DNA of 64,000 nucleotides from Rhipidocladum racemiflorum (GCA_036346355.1 CM070576.1:15111558-15175557), one strand, 5' to 3'; shown: positions 45,522 to 55,955, counted from the first letter of the stretch. The notes: generated by a model not told the origin, from the sequence alone. Numbers and translations: made by a program.

Positions 45522-45651
45522 GTCCATTTCAATTGGCGACAGGGGGCAAACTCGACATTTCCACTGCTGCCCCACGCAGCCAGAGGCTGGATGCCCCCTG
45601 TCGCCATTTGAATTGGCGACAGCAGCTCCTGTCGCCAATTCAAATGGACAC
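45522..45651. repeat. Inverted-repeat segment sharing the TIR core word
   Basis: TGTCCATTTCAATTGGCGAC at 45,522 is mirrored at 45,632-45,651. An inner perfect hairpin has arms CCATTTGAATTGGCGACAG (45,604-45,622) and its complement (45,629-45,647) with a 6-base loop. The GGCGACAG word is also the core of the TIR palindromes. Confidence 0.8.
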
Positions 45652-45814
45652 ATGGGGGTAGTTTTGCTATTTTCTTTTTCGGCATATTTTTTCTGTAAAT
45701 TTTGATTAAAATAATATTATTTAAAAAAAATTCTGCTATTCCCAATGCTTGCAATGATTTTGACACTTTGGCTAAAGTTTTCTTGTGCTGAACTATTCAT
45801 ATAATAGAAAAATC

Positions 45815-46260
45815 ACATACGGACCAGATATTTTACGAGCTACCGAAAAGGGTTAGAAATAATCGTTGACAATAATACTTAGGGTTATTACGACAGTATG
45901 TTTGCGTATCAAATAAAGGTCAAAATAACAAATTTCTCCAGAATATGGTACTCCATATAGCAAACCGCCAACATGCTGTACTGTTCCGAAAAATTACAAT
46001 CGAACCAGATATTTTACGGGGTGCCCAAAATGGTTACATGTGACCGTTGACAATGATACTTAGGGTTATTACGACAGTTTATTTGCGTACGAAAGAAAGG
46101 TGTAAAAAACATATTTCTCCATAATATGGTACTCCATATAGCAAACCGTCAACATGTTGGACTGTTGCGGAAAATTACATCCGAACCAGATATTTTACGG
46201 GCTGCCGAAAAGGGTTAGAAGTTATCGTTGACAATCTTAGGGTTATTGCGATTCCTATTT
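45815..46260. repeat. About 180-bp tandem array, 2.5 units, related to 41,631-42,320
   Basis: Units start at 'accagatattttacg' near 45,820, 46,005 and 46,186, and each contains 'aatacttagggttatt' and 'aatatggtactccatatagc'. The same two words in the same order occur in the 190-bp array, so the arrays share an origin. Confidence 0.8.
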
Positions 46261-46324
46261 TCCTTACTTAATAATTTATACATTATTTTTTCTAGATCAT
46301 AAAAGCGAAAATTTCTTGCGACAG

Positions 46325-46403
46325 ACGTATAAAACTGAAATTTCTTGCGACATTTATTTTTGTAATTTGGAATAAAATATAATATATTTTAAAAAAAAAT
46401 TCT
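46325..46403. repeat. Internal direct copy of the MULE right terminus
   Basis: 'cgtataaaactgaaatttc' through 'taaaaaaaaattct' duplicates the outer 46,624-46,702 end in the same orientation, about 300 bp further in. It could act as an alternative end or be a relic of a nested termini rearrangement. Confidence 0.75.
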
Positions 46404-46429
46404 CATAAAAACTAACAAAAATATCAAAA

Positions 46430-46702
46430 ATGGTATATGTTGCCCTATGGACGGGCGACAACAATAATGTCGCCCGTCCAACGGGGGATTTTTAATCATC
46501 GCTTTGTTAAGTCGGGCGACAGAAGGCTGTCGCCCGTCTAACGTGCGACAGAAAACACGAAAGGTCTCCTGTCGCCCGTCCATCGAGCGACAGGATTATA
46601 TCGCCCGATGGACAGGCGACAAACGTATAAAACTGGAATTTCTTGCGACTGACATTTATTTCTGCAATTTGGAATAAAATATAGTATATTTAAAAAAAAA
46701 TT
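46430..46702 (-). repeat. Right terminal inverted repeat of the MULE
   Basis: Read on the minus strand it begins AATTTTTTTTTAAATATAC and follows the left TIR through the GTCGCCC palindromes (for example 46,568-46,594) to the 'taaaaatcccccgttggac' block and beyond. Confidence 0.9.
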
Positions 46703-46711
46703 GGTAAATTC
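46703..46711. repeat. Right 9-bp target-site duplication of the MULE
   Basis: GGTAAATTC is identical to 33,762-33,770. Confidence 0.9.
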
Positions 46712-46839
46712 CACAAGAACGCAAGCCCAAGATCTACTCTTTCTTGGGGTGAGATTAACATAATCACCAGGACCATAAACCTCGAATAAATTTGTGAAAA
46801 ATCCCTTCTTCCTTCAAGGTGGTAGGGCAGAAGTTTTCC

Positions 46840-47240
46840 TTAATCTTTTGGAGGCTCAGGTGAAGGTTTCCAATAGGTGAAGCATTTGGATCCAACTGGG
46901 TAGTGCAGGCACACTTTGCGCTCGAAGAATACCCTATCGTACTTGTCTAGGCCATCGCCTCCATTGGAAGAAGTAGCAATTTGTCCTCTTCCTGGTGTTG
47001 TGTGTGGATGAAGTTAGATGTCTGAAGAACACATTATGAAATGTACATGTGTGTCATTAACTTACCTTGAGACTTGAGATCATTTAACTCAAGGTCCAAT
47101 GAGAACAGGTGGTACAACCATCTCCTAAAGGTGCCCCATGGATGGTCCCCTGCACTTGACAAAGCTAGCCATTACACTTAGTAGTTCCACCTCCTGCACT
47201 CCAAATATGAAACCCTTTCTCCATAGTGTATTTGGAAATG
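46840..47240 (-). pseudogene. 3' exons of an unidentified host or captured gene
   Basis: The last exon (46,991-46,840) reads DKYDRVFFERKVCLHYPVGS and ends KPSPEPPKD-stop. It is joined by a good GT-AG intron (donor gtaagt at 47,065, acceptor acaccag at 46,992) to an exon containing HPWGTFRRWLYHLFSLDLEL (47,066-47,149). Further upstream YTMEKGFHIWSAGGGTTKC continues after one frameshift near 47,170. Frame continuity across the intron and the amino-acid composition argue for a true coding origin, but I do not recognise the family. The MULE lies 129 bp beyond the stop, in the likely 3' UTR. Confidence 0.5.
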
Positions 47241-47469
47241 TACTCGATCACAAATTGTTATTACGCACTGCTCGTAATGCCGTTATGTCAACCAATACGT
47301 AATAAACTTAATGAATTCTAAAGCTAATTGCAGCAGTATGCATACGTATCACCACAACCTACTCAACACTACAACAAACAATTGTTGTAAAAGTCCATAA
47401 AATATACTTTCCAACTCCATACTATCCCACATAATTTTATGAATTTTTCCTAACATATCTAATCCAACC

Positions 47470-47680
47470 AATACCGTACCTACACCACTGTATATCTACA
47501 AATACATACATATCTACACAAATATTACTAATCTGCACATACCTACACAAATATTAAACTGCGCATACCTACACAAATATTACTAAACTGCGCATACCTA
47601 CACAAATATTTCTAATATGCGCATATCTACACAAATATTACTAAACTGCGCATACCTACACAAATATTACTAAGCTACAT
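47470..47680. repeat. About 30-bp tandem repeat
   Basis: Seven or so copies of 'ctgcgcatacctacacaaat' followed by 'attactaaa' occur, degenerate on the left. Confidence 0.85.
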
Positions 47681-47754
47681 AATTAAATATCAATAAATTA
47701 AATTTGAAAATGTAATTCAGAAGATTAAAAATCAGACGTTCAAATTTTTCCAAA

Positions 47755-47880
47755 AATTTTCTCTTCTCCTCCTCTTCCTCTTCCTCTTCCTCATCTTTTC
47801 CTTCCCCCTCTTCTCCTTCGTCGTCCTCTCTTCTCTCTTTTCTTTCTCTGCTCAATTCTGGATCTAGTTCTGGATCTCGA
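47755..47880. repeat. Pyrimidine-rich tract (CTT/CCT)
   Basis: This low-complexity 'ttcctcttcctcttcctc' tract makes an artefactual Glu-rich ORF on the other strand. Confidence 0.8.
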
Positions 47881-48371
47881 CACATGGTTGTGCACGGTTT
47901 TAAGTGCTACCCTTTGTGGCCATTCGTTTATCTGTCATCATTTCAAATGGCGATAGCTGACTTGGTAACCATCATGGCGCTCTTGTATTGCTTGAATCAA
48001 GCGATAGAGATATATTTCTATAATTTTTTTATTATATTGTTACTGTAATTATTTTTTAACAGCATTATTTTAAAAAATTTATTGCATCCCATGTCTCCAT
48101 AGTTGATCATTGTACGAGATGTGAAGGATTCCAATGTTGGACCTACGGAAGTAGTCACGAGAATAGTGCTTTATGAACTTCTCCCATTCAAAGACATCCT
48201 TGTCATAATAAATAATAATACTACCTATCTTACAGGGGAAGGAAACGGCGAGTTCTCAGCGCTGCCACGTCAGCGTCTTCGCGTCCAAATCCCGCGCCGA
48301 ATTAGCGTGCGGGTCCCCACTATCCGCTCCGTCGATTTTGCCTCGCTCTACTCGATTCGGTTCCCGTCCGG

Positions 48372-48810
48372 CCGATAAAGAGCCGTGGGATTCGGTTTCG
48401 GCAGCCACTGCTCCGCCCTCCGCGCTCCCCATCCTCGCCCTCGCCTCGCGTCCTCCGCCCGCGGCGCTCTCGCCTCTCCGATGGCGATAAAGAGCCGTGG
48501 GATCCGATCTCAGCGGCCGGCTCCCCCCGTCCTTCGCCCTAGCCTCGCGTCCTCCGCCCGCCGCTCTCTCCACTCCGCCTTCCTCAATCCGGTCTCCGGC
48601 GAGGCCGGCTCCCCCCAAATCTTCGCCCTCACCTCGCGTCTTCCGCCCGCGCGCTCTCCGCTCCGGCCTCCCCGTGTCCTCCGTCCTTTCATTGACCGAT
48701 AAAGGGCCGTGGGATCCGATCTCGAGTGGCGCCGGATCCCCCGGGCCTTCGCCGCCCGCCTCGCCTCCTCCGCCCGCCGCGCTCTCCACTCCTCCTCCTC
48801 GCGTCCTCCA
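48372..48810 (+). repeat. About 107-bp GC-rich tandem repeat in the Helitron
   Basis: 'cgataaagagccgtgggat' recurs at 48,374, 48,486 and 48,700 (spacings near 111 and 214), each followed by 'cctcgcgtcctccgcccg'-like DNA. The 214-bp gap likely holds one more decayed unit. Confidence 0.7.
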
Positions 48811-48873
48811 CCCTCCTCGTGTCCTCCCATTCCATCATCGTGTGCGTGTGGCAGCTTTGGATGCCTCGCCTCG

Positions 48874-49374
48874 ATGTCGCCGGCGCCGATCAACTGGGGA
48901 TGGGGAAGCGGTAAAATTCCCCTTCCCCTTCCTCTCTTTTACAATCTTTTCTTGATTTTTCGATGCACTTTGGGCTTCTGGTTTTTGGCTTTGGTTTTTT
49001 CGATGACAGCTCAAAACTTTGGCTTTGGATTTTTCGATGACAGCTCGCAGATCCATGGGCCTTCGTCTCGGCCGATCTCGCCGGCGTACGCCTCGACCGC
49101 CGCCCCTGCTCGGAAAAAGCTGGTGCGTTTTTAAAACAGACGCCGTCCATATCCTATACTCGCCTCTCGCTCCTTGCTGATTTTTTTTCTCCTCTGGTGT
49201 CTCTTGTTCCTCTCAGAAACCAGTTGGTGGCGAATGGAGCAGCGGCGTTTCCGGGCCAGCACCGAAGCAGCGTCCTCAGCGCCTTCAGTAGCCCTGCCGC
49301 AGCCGCCGACAGCGAAGGTCGCCGAGGTGCTATTCGGCCTTACTCGGCGGTTCCCCTGCCTTCCCAAGCAGTAG
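48874..49374 (+). CDS. Three-exon reading frame in the Helitron (possible captured gene)
   Basis: Candidate exons 48,874-48,910, 49,051-49,122 and 49,217-49,374 have GT donors (gtaaaa, gtgcgt) and AG acceptors (gctcgcag, cctctcag). They join in frame to 88 codons and a TAG. It starts MSPAPINWGWGS, continues WAFVSADLAGVRLDRRPC in exon 2, and ends AKVAEVLFGLTRRFPCLPKQ. An in-frame ATG further upstream (48,709) could extend it. No domain is recognised. Such chimeric captured frames are typical of grass Helitrons, and expression is unknown. Confidence 0.4.
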
Positions 49375-50485
49375 AGCAACCACAGGCTGGAGCTCAGGGA
49401 CACGCCGTAGGCCAAGTCCGGGAACTCCTCACCGGCTCCGTCGTCTTCTGTCGTCCGGCCGTCAGGTTCAACCTCGCTTGCCACGTCACCTCCCTGGCTA
49501 CATTTTACTCCATGTTATTAGGATTTTTCCTTTGCTAATTTTTGTTCTGCGGGTCTAATAAACTATTTTGCTGCTTATTTAAGCGCCAAGGAGGAAGCCG
49601 CGAGTATTCCTTGCTACATTCGGGGAATTGAAGCGATTAACATGGTGAAATGTTCAGCTTTGCAGCTGTAGCATCGTTGCTACGAACTTGTTTAATGATT
49701 TAATCTGATCCTCATACATGCTACTAAGTACTAACTGTTTAATTATTCATATGGTGCCCAAATATTTTAACGGTTTGCTTTCATGTAATTTTCATTTATG
49801 ACATGATCTACTTAGATGACATATCAGCGTATAAAACTAACCTTCCTTGCCAGAAAATTACCAGGTTATACATCCTAATTTATCGAATTATTATGTTATT
49901 CCTTATGCCCAATAAATTTGCTTGAAAAATATTTTGCCAGAGCCTGTTGATGTGCTTTTTCATCAGGTTACTCATCAAGTAATCATCACTAGGCCTTGAA
50001 TTTTCTTCTAATGGAAATAACCACGTGGAGAGTTGGTGGAGGAGATGGCATCCTGAGCCAAAAGATCAGGTTGCCCGGTTCGGTGCCTCCATACCATATA
50101 TTGTTAAATTAGAAATTATGAATAGTAAATACCATTGGAATCGATGTTTCACATTGATTTACTCTCTTTAGCTTTCTAATAGATGCTGTGTGGTTTCCAA
50201 TTTTGTGCCTTCTCTTCTGAGTACATATTTGTGATGCTCATTATGCGTAGGTGGAATTCGCACATGATGGGTCAGTTCACTCTTCCTACTTTTCTAATAG
50301 CTATGATGGTGGGCGAATATTGTAGATTGTTCAATGTAAACAAAATATTGCTATGATATAATTCTATGCCCTTCCTGTAGTATAGTGATGAGAATGGGTG
50401 TATGGATGACCTTGCATTTCCCTTTTTATTGTTTCCCTAGGCCAAATGCCCACGGACGCGGCGTACGCCGCGTTTATCTTTCTAG

Positions 50486-51669
50486 TAAAACTCTTATGCA
50501 CGGAAGAATTCGAGCGCAACTAGGCTAGCCACGTCACCTCCCTGGCTTTTTGCAAAAAAAAGCCCCTTGACTTCCTCCAAATTACGGATAGGTCGCAGTA
50601 AAATTACAAAAAAACCCTTAGCATTTTTTTATATTTTTTCCCAAACCTGTGAGGGTAAAAACTATTTTTTTTTCAAAATATACCATGTATTCTTTCAAAT
50701 AGCGTTTAGGTTCCTCTTTCGTTATTTTACGAAAAAAAACACCCGTTAGATACAAATCTCGAACGAGTCATTTTCTAATTTTTCAGAGTAGCGTTTAGGT
50801 CCAAAAAAACACGAGCAAGCCCCCGTTCCTTGCGTCCAAGTCCATTCTCTGTTTTTCCAAAAAAGCAATTTCGTCGAAAGAAATATATGTACAGCCTATC
50901 TCTATAGTTTTTTTTGCAACTCGATCTCTAATATTTCCCAAAACATGTATTATTATCCGGTGAACGCATAGGGTGTTAAACTCGGCAAAAGAGGATTCTT
51001 TCTCTGTTTTTTCTACGAAAAACAAATTCGTCAAAAGAAATATATGTACATCTTTATCTCTGTAATTTTTTTTGCATCTCGATATCTAATATTTTTCAAA
51101 ACATGTATTATTACCCGGTGAATGCATTGGGTGTTAAACTCGGCAAAAAAGGATTCTTTCTCCGTTTTTCCCGAGAAAACCAATTTCGTCAAAAAAATAT
51201 GTATACAACTCTCTATAGTTTTTTTTGTAGCTTGATCTCTAATATTTTTCGGAACAAGAAATATGTATACAGCTGTATCTCTAAAGCTTTTTTTGCAACT
51301 CGATATATAATATTTTTTGAAACATGTATTATTATCTGGTGAACGTATAGAGTGCTAAACTCGCCAAAAGAAGGTCCTTTCTCTATTTTACTCGGAAAAA
51401 AATAAATTCGTCAAAAGAAAATGTGTACAACTCTATCTCTATAATTTTTTTGGCAACTCGAAATCTAATATTTTTCAGAACATGTATTATTCATTTTTTT
51501 GCAAAAGGCCCTAACGTATTTTTTTTAAAAAAAATCGAAATAGAACGTATTTTAAAAAAAAAAACCCGAATAGAACGAAAAAAAAATGCTTAGATCCTCC
51601 TACCTTTTTTCAAAAAAAAAACTTGGATCAAACTTTGCATGACGCGGCAATGCTCGCGACCCTACCTAG
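50486..51669 (+). mobile_element. Second Helitron (3' end certain, 5' end uncertain)
   Basis: A second Helitron terminus lies at 51,638-51,669: a short CGCGG..CTCGCG stem, then ACCCTAC and CTAG followed by T at 51,670. The sequence between the two ends has the 'tttttgcaaaaaa' and 'aaattacggataggt' style common in grass Helitrons. The 5' end may be the TC at 50,491 or may be shared with the first element. Confidence 0.55.
50865..51500. repeat. About 155-220-bp tandem array
   Basis: 'aaattcgtcaaaagaaatat' or variants recur at 50,868, 51,023, 51,182 and 51,404, each followed by 'tctctatagttttttttgc', 'tctaatatttttc', 'acatgtattatta' and 'ggtgttaaactcggcaaaa'. The last unit boundary is irregular, with an extra partial unit at 51,258. 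Confidence 0.85.
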
Positions 51670-51940
51670 TAGTTCTTTATACGCTTGGTAATCTGAAGTA
51701 GTGGTGAAAACATATTGGATAAAAGTGGATATTGCTTTTCTCTTATCTTAACCCATATTTTTTTTCCCGGATTCAGAACCAGATATAGATACGAATCTGG
51801 GTTATTCGGAATACGGACATGGGATGGATATGTGACAGTTTTGGATCGAAAATGGATAAAGATATACGGATAGTGCACACGTACATATAATAGTATATAT
51901 TGAATCAAACCACACGAGTACATAACCATATAGAAAGTTA

Positions 51941-52071
51941 CTCCCTTCTGTCTCAAATAGTTGTCGTTTTGGAACTCTAGTTTAAATATTTAAAAAGATA
52001 TTGACAGTTAAAGTTTTGGATGTTTGATTATACCTATATCCAAAACGATAGCTATTTGTGACCGGAGTGAG
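51941..52071. mobile_element. Stowaway MITE, 131 bp
   Basis: The ends are CTCCCTTCTGTCTCAAATAG and, on the reverse strand, CTCACTCCGGTCACAAATAG. Both are near the Stowaway consensus CTCCCTCCGT. A TA duplication flanks it at 51,939-51,940 and 52,072-52,073. Confidence 0.9.
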
Positions 52072-52073
52072 TA

Positions 52074-53330
52074 TAACATCAATCAAACTGAATTGTTCCA
52101 CAATAGCCAAGAGATCATAGAAAACACTAATAAAGTTCAGGTAACAAAATAATCTAAAAAAGTTCAAATTCTTCAAGCCTAGAATATCCCAATTTTAAAC
52201 ATCATAACACACAAATTTAGAGAATGGAGACATAGGCATCCCATGATTTGAATAGTTGAGTAGCCAAGTTCATACGTATTGCTGAAGAGCATGCCGAGGC
52301 AGAAGGTCCCGACGCAGAGCAATAGAACCTATCTTCTGGGCACACCCAAATTCCCACCATCTCTCTTGCTCACATTCTCAATGAACACCTCGAACTCAAA
52401 GATGTGTAACCTCCATAAATAACATCAGCACATTTTGCCACCACACCCCGCTCCTCTGTGCCGACCGCCGCAAGCGCTCCCTCTCCCATCTCCTTCATGT
52501 TTAACGCTCCTCCACCACCGCCACCATAGGCTCTCACCTACATCCCCTCGTCCGTCCCCGCCTCCACCACTGGCCGCCAGCGGCCGTAGCTATCACCTGA
52601 GAAGAACCATGTGGCGGCAGCTCATTCGCCGTCATCGTCGTCTGAGAAGAGGCTTGTGGCGGGAGCACAGCCGCTGTCGCCCAGTGGGAGCTCCTTTGCT
52701 GTTGCCAGGGTACTCGCATTGCGTCATCTATCCTTTTATCCGAGGTCTCAGTCTTCCGAGCCTATCCTCTATTTTTTTTATATTAGCTTCACCACTGCTC
52801 GCATACAAACAAGAAACACATGCATGGATTTAATTCTAGTAAAAGTAACACGTTGCGCTGCATTACCAGTGGAGTCAAGATGGTCGCCAAGAGGCTGAGC
52901 AATCGTTCACCAGGCTTGTGATTAAGGAGTTAAGAGAAAGCGATTTAGATACAGCTTTGATATGTGGACACCCCAGGCAAAGTAGTCTGGTATGATCCAG
53001 TGCTTTGTTCGGGCTACCGTTGTATACGTGGATGCTCAGTACCTAAAGGAGCAACAAACAATTAATAAAAAACACGAACATTCTTAAGTTTTCATCCAGA
53101 TAATTGTGGAAAATGCAGACAACGTAGTCTAACAGATAATGTACCCGCGAATTTATTCAAATGCAAAACAAAATGGTAGTAGTTTACAATTAAGGTCGAA
53201 CACGTGACATCTTTGCCTTTGCGCAAGAGAAAAATGAAATGAAAATTTAATTGAAGGGAACGAAATGGCTTTGCGTATGTTTTTACCATTTACTTCTGCA
53301 CATTCAGCAGCAATGTCAAGTGCCGATTTC
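52074..53330. other. Unassigned DNA with a C-rich patch
   Basis: 52,435-52,720 is C/T- and Pro-codon-rich, with an imperfect internal duplication (about 52,595-52,680) around 'cctgagaagaaccatgtggcgg'. No domain is seen in any frame. Confidence 0.4.
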
Positions 53331-53339
53331 AGGTAGCCA

Positions 53340-54551
53340 ATGGCAGTGATACGTGGCGCAATTTGCTTGGTTGGAGTTTTTCGGAATTTCAGAAATTCAA
53401 AAAATGGGTAATTCGGCTGACATGTGGGCCCTCGGTCCATTGACTGGGTCCACGGGGCTGGCTTGGTCCTTGGTGGACCGGCCGCATGGTCTGGCAGGGC
53501 TGACGTCACACTGACGTCAGCGACTGATTGGACGGAACGCCTGACGCGGCTGCACACGTGGACCCGCTCACTTGGCATGGCGCTAAGGTGGCGGCTAACT
53601 CGGTGCCACGTCGGCTTGACACATAATTTCGGCAGCTCGAGGTCACCGGCCGCCGGCGCTATGACTCCGAATTGGGCACGGAATTCAACGGATCCAAATG
53701 TGGCTGACGCGAGGAACTCAGAGAGGTGCTTGCCCACGGCGGAGATCTACCGGTGATGGAGATCGACGTGAAGGAAGGGTCTCGAGCAGTGGCGCGCTTC
53801 GCCGAGCAATTGCCGACGGACGGTGGGGTCTCGGGCAGCACAGAGAACGGTGGCAGGTGCGGCTCGACGTGGGGATCTCAACGGTGCAAAGAAAGGCGGC
53901 CAAAGCTCACCGGAGATGGCGAACGGCGGTGAAGAACAACGTGGAGAAGCTCCAGGTTCTTGCGGTGCTACGGCGGTGGAGCGTGGAAAGCGAGAGAACA
54001 GAGGGGGCGGCGGGTATCATATAGGCACGCGCATACCGGTTGCAGCCCGAAGATGTGTGGCGGTTTGCGCGGAACGGGCAGCGATCGTGTGAGGTGGCGG
54101 CGGTTGCACGGAGATGACAGTCACAGAGATGACGCAGCAGCGATCGCTGATAGGCAGGCCCCGCGCATCGCGGGAGCTGGGCTGAGCAACAGGTCGGGCG
54201 AAGCAAGCCGAGCGGCTGGGAGGAGAAAGAGGGCCGGCGCACGAGAGAGTAGCGGATCGGACCGAAAGAAGGAAAGGGAATGGGTCGAAGGAAGGAAATG
54301 GCCCACTCGGAGAAAGGAAAAAAGAAAACTATTTTTCTTCTAAAATAAATAGAAAATCGAAAAAGCAAAAAATCTAGAAAATTCACAAAAATAAATTAAA
54401 ACATTTAGAACCCAAATAAAATATTTTTAACATATTTTAACTTTTATATTTTTGCTTTAATTAATTGACTTGCAACTAAAAGAAATTTTAAATTCGCCAA
54501 AATATTACAAAATCAAGAAAAATAAAAAGGCTTAAATTTTGGAATGTTACA
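53340..54551 (-). mobile_element. Gypsy-type LTR 5' segment, minus strand
   Basis: On the minus strand it begins TGTAACATTCCAAAATTTAAG at 54,551, then an AT-rich block, then GC-rich DNA with words such as 'ctgacatgtgggcc'. This layout matches gypsy LTRs of the TGTAACA type (compare copy B). The inner limit is arbitrary. ORFs here are not credible. Confidence 0.45.
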
Positions 54552-54707
54552 TACTCTGATGCTCATGAGGAAATAGAGTGGAACCGTATGGTCAACAAGG
54601 GCCTTACACTGCTACAACTAGGACTCTTGTCATCAGACATGTTTATTCTTTAATCATTATACTCATTAGAGACAATGAAATTATTGTTGAAAGTTTTGGG
54701 TAAAGAT

Positions 54708-55955
54708 TAGTGTTCTAAATAGCTAGCTATAGCTATACTCACTACAAGAGAAACATCTTGTAGAGATATTTTTATTGTATAGTAGAGGCATATTTTTATG
54801 ACTCTATATGATTTTAAAGACATATTTCAAAATGCCATAATGGTGCCACTACGTGCAGTGTCGCTATGTTCGAAGAGACACCAAAATCCCTCTAGAGAAT
54901 GAGAAGATATTCTAAAATATGTTGGAACCATTCCCCGAACTCAAGACCTTCTGGATAAACAAGTAGCCTGACTAACCGTCTCATCCTCACATGACAACTT
55001 GCTTATAGTCATACTGTAATTCTTATGAGTAGTATACAACATGTCTTAAGCATATAAAAGAATGTCTCTAGAGAATAAAAAATACCTCAAATAGCTTCTC
55101 TACAAACTAGGGTCAATTTAAGAAGTGTCTCAAAAAACTCCATATGGTTTTCATGTTGACAATTTAAAAAAGCCTCAGAAACACCTCAAGGAACCATATT
55201 GCATGTTCTTTATCTAAACTATCTCAAAATAGTGTCTATACATTTAAGGAACCTTCTAAAATGCCTAAAAAAGTGTCTTTAAAATATATTATGGTAATTT
55301 ATAGAGGCAAATAAAAAATACCTACAGAAAACTGCCGCTACGTGTGGTTTTGTTGTAGTGGCTATAGTTGTGCTATAGCTTTTGGACCCAAACATGAAGA
55401 TATGGACCAATATTCTGCTATATTAGCTACAGATGCTATAGTTAGTGATAGCTCTGTTATATGATGTAGTTTGTAGGTAGCGATAGCTCCACTATGCTAT
55501 ATAGGTACTCACGGGGCAAAACATTAGGCCCGTTTTGAAATCCAACATTACTAGAAGTCTTAAATGTATCTCTTATGACCTTGAAATATGAGAAAACCTA
55601 GCAAAATACGTCATCTCACCTTTTTTCAATGATCCAACATTCATATTTCTTAGTAATTAATTACTTATTGTTAATAACATTATGATATAGTTATCAATTT
55701 GGTCTTTAACATGTCCTAGCATATTTGTTAATTCTGGACTTGACTCACATTATTATTTATTATAATATATTATTATTTTAATAATATTAATATCTTTTAA
55801 AGTATCATGGTTTTGTGATTTGGTTGGAAGTGACTTATATTATATACATATTTATTTTTTAAAATTTTTTAATACTAAAAACACAATAAAGAATAGCTTT
55901 CGTGATGGCTGCTATAGCTTTTTGAGGACCTTGCTGCGAAGCCACAAAAACCTTG
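54708..55955. mobile_element. Possible outer MITE interrupted by the CACTA-like element
   Basis: 'agctagctatagctat' to the left and many 'gctatag' words to the right (55,361-55,510, 55,910-55,925) suggest that one 'ctatagc'-rich element was split. Its putative ends, GTTCTAAATAGC and (reverse) GGTCCTCAAAAAGC, are only weakly inverted. Confidence 0.35.
54740..55360. mobile_element. CACTA-like MITE, 621 bp
   Basis: The left end is CACTACAAGAGAAACATC. The right end on the reverse strand is CACTACAACAAAACCACACG. Flanking trinucleotides are act and gct (CACTA elements duplicate 3 bp; one mismatch). The interior has repeated 'gtctctagagaataaaaa'-like words and no coding capacity. Confidence 0.75.

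Larger units (their letters stand above)
33771..46702 (+). mobile_element. Mutator-like transposon (MULE), 12.9 kb, four genes
   Basis: The element is bounded by long terminal inverted repeats and an exact 9-bp duplication. From left to right it carries a MURA-type transposase pseudogene, a plant mobile domain gene, a possible very short unit, a CxxC-protein gene and a GRF-type zinc-finger gene, all on the plus strand. Several have their own TATA-like boxes. Tandem arrays lie at 40,870-41,075, 41,631-42,320 and 45,815-46,260. The outer 75 bp of the TIRs differ at only a few positions, while inner parts are more diverged. The transposase has multiple frameshifts. It is a known class of element but with an unusually large and ordered cargo. 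Confidence 0.9.
48228..50485 (+). mobile_element. Non-autonomous Helitron carrying exon-like DNA
   Basis: The 3' end is diagnostic: the perfect palindrome CGCGGCGTACGCCGCG (50,457-50,472) is followed 9 bp later by CTAG at 50,482-50,485 and a host T. The proposed 5' end is A|TCTTACAGGGG at 48,228, preceded by an AT-rich host stretch. It is less certain. Plant Helitrons begin with TC, end with CTRR after a hairpin, and insert between A and T, as here. No Rep/helicase is inside. The cargo is GC-rich, with a tandem repeat and three possible exons. Confidence 0.7.

Noticed and set aside
47670..47885. Minus-strand Glu-rich 71-codon ORF
   Set aside because: It is a translation of a CTT/CCT pyrimidine tract followed by AT-rich DNA, and is not credible as a protein.
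48256..48955. Long Pro/Ser/Arg-rich ORFs on both strands
   Set aside because: These frames come from the GC-rich 107-bp tandem repeat inside the Helitron. Only the three-exon frame to the right was kept, at low confidence.
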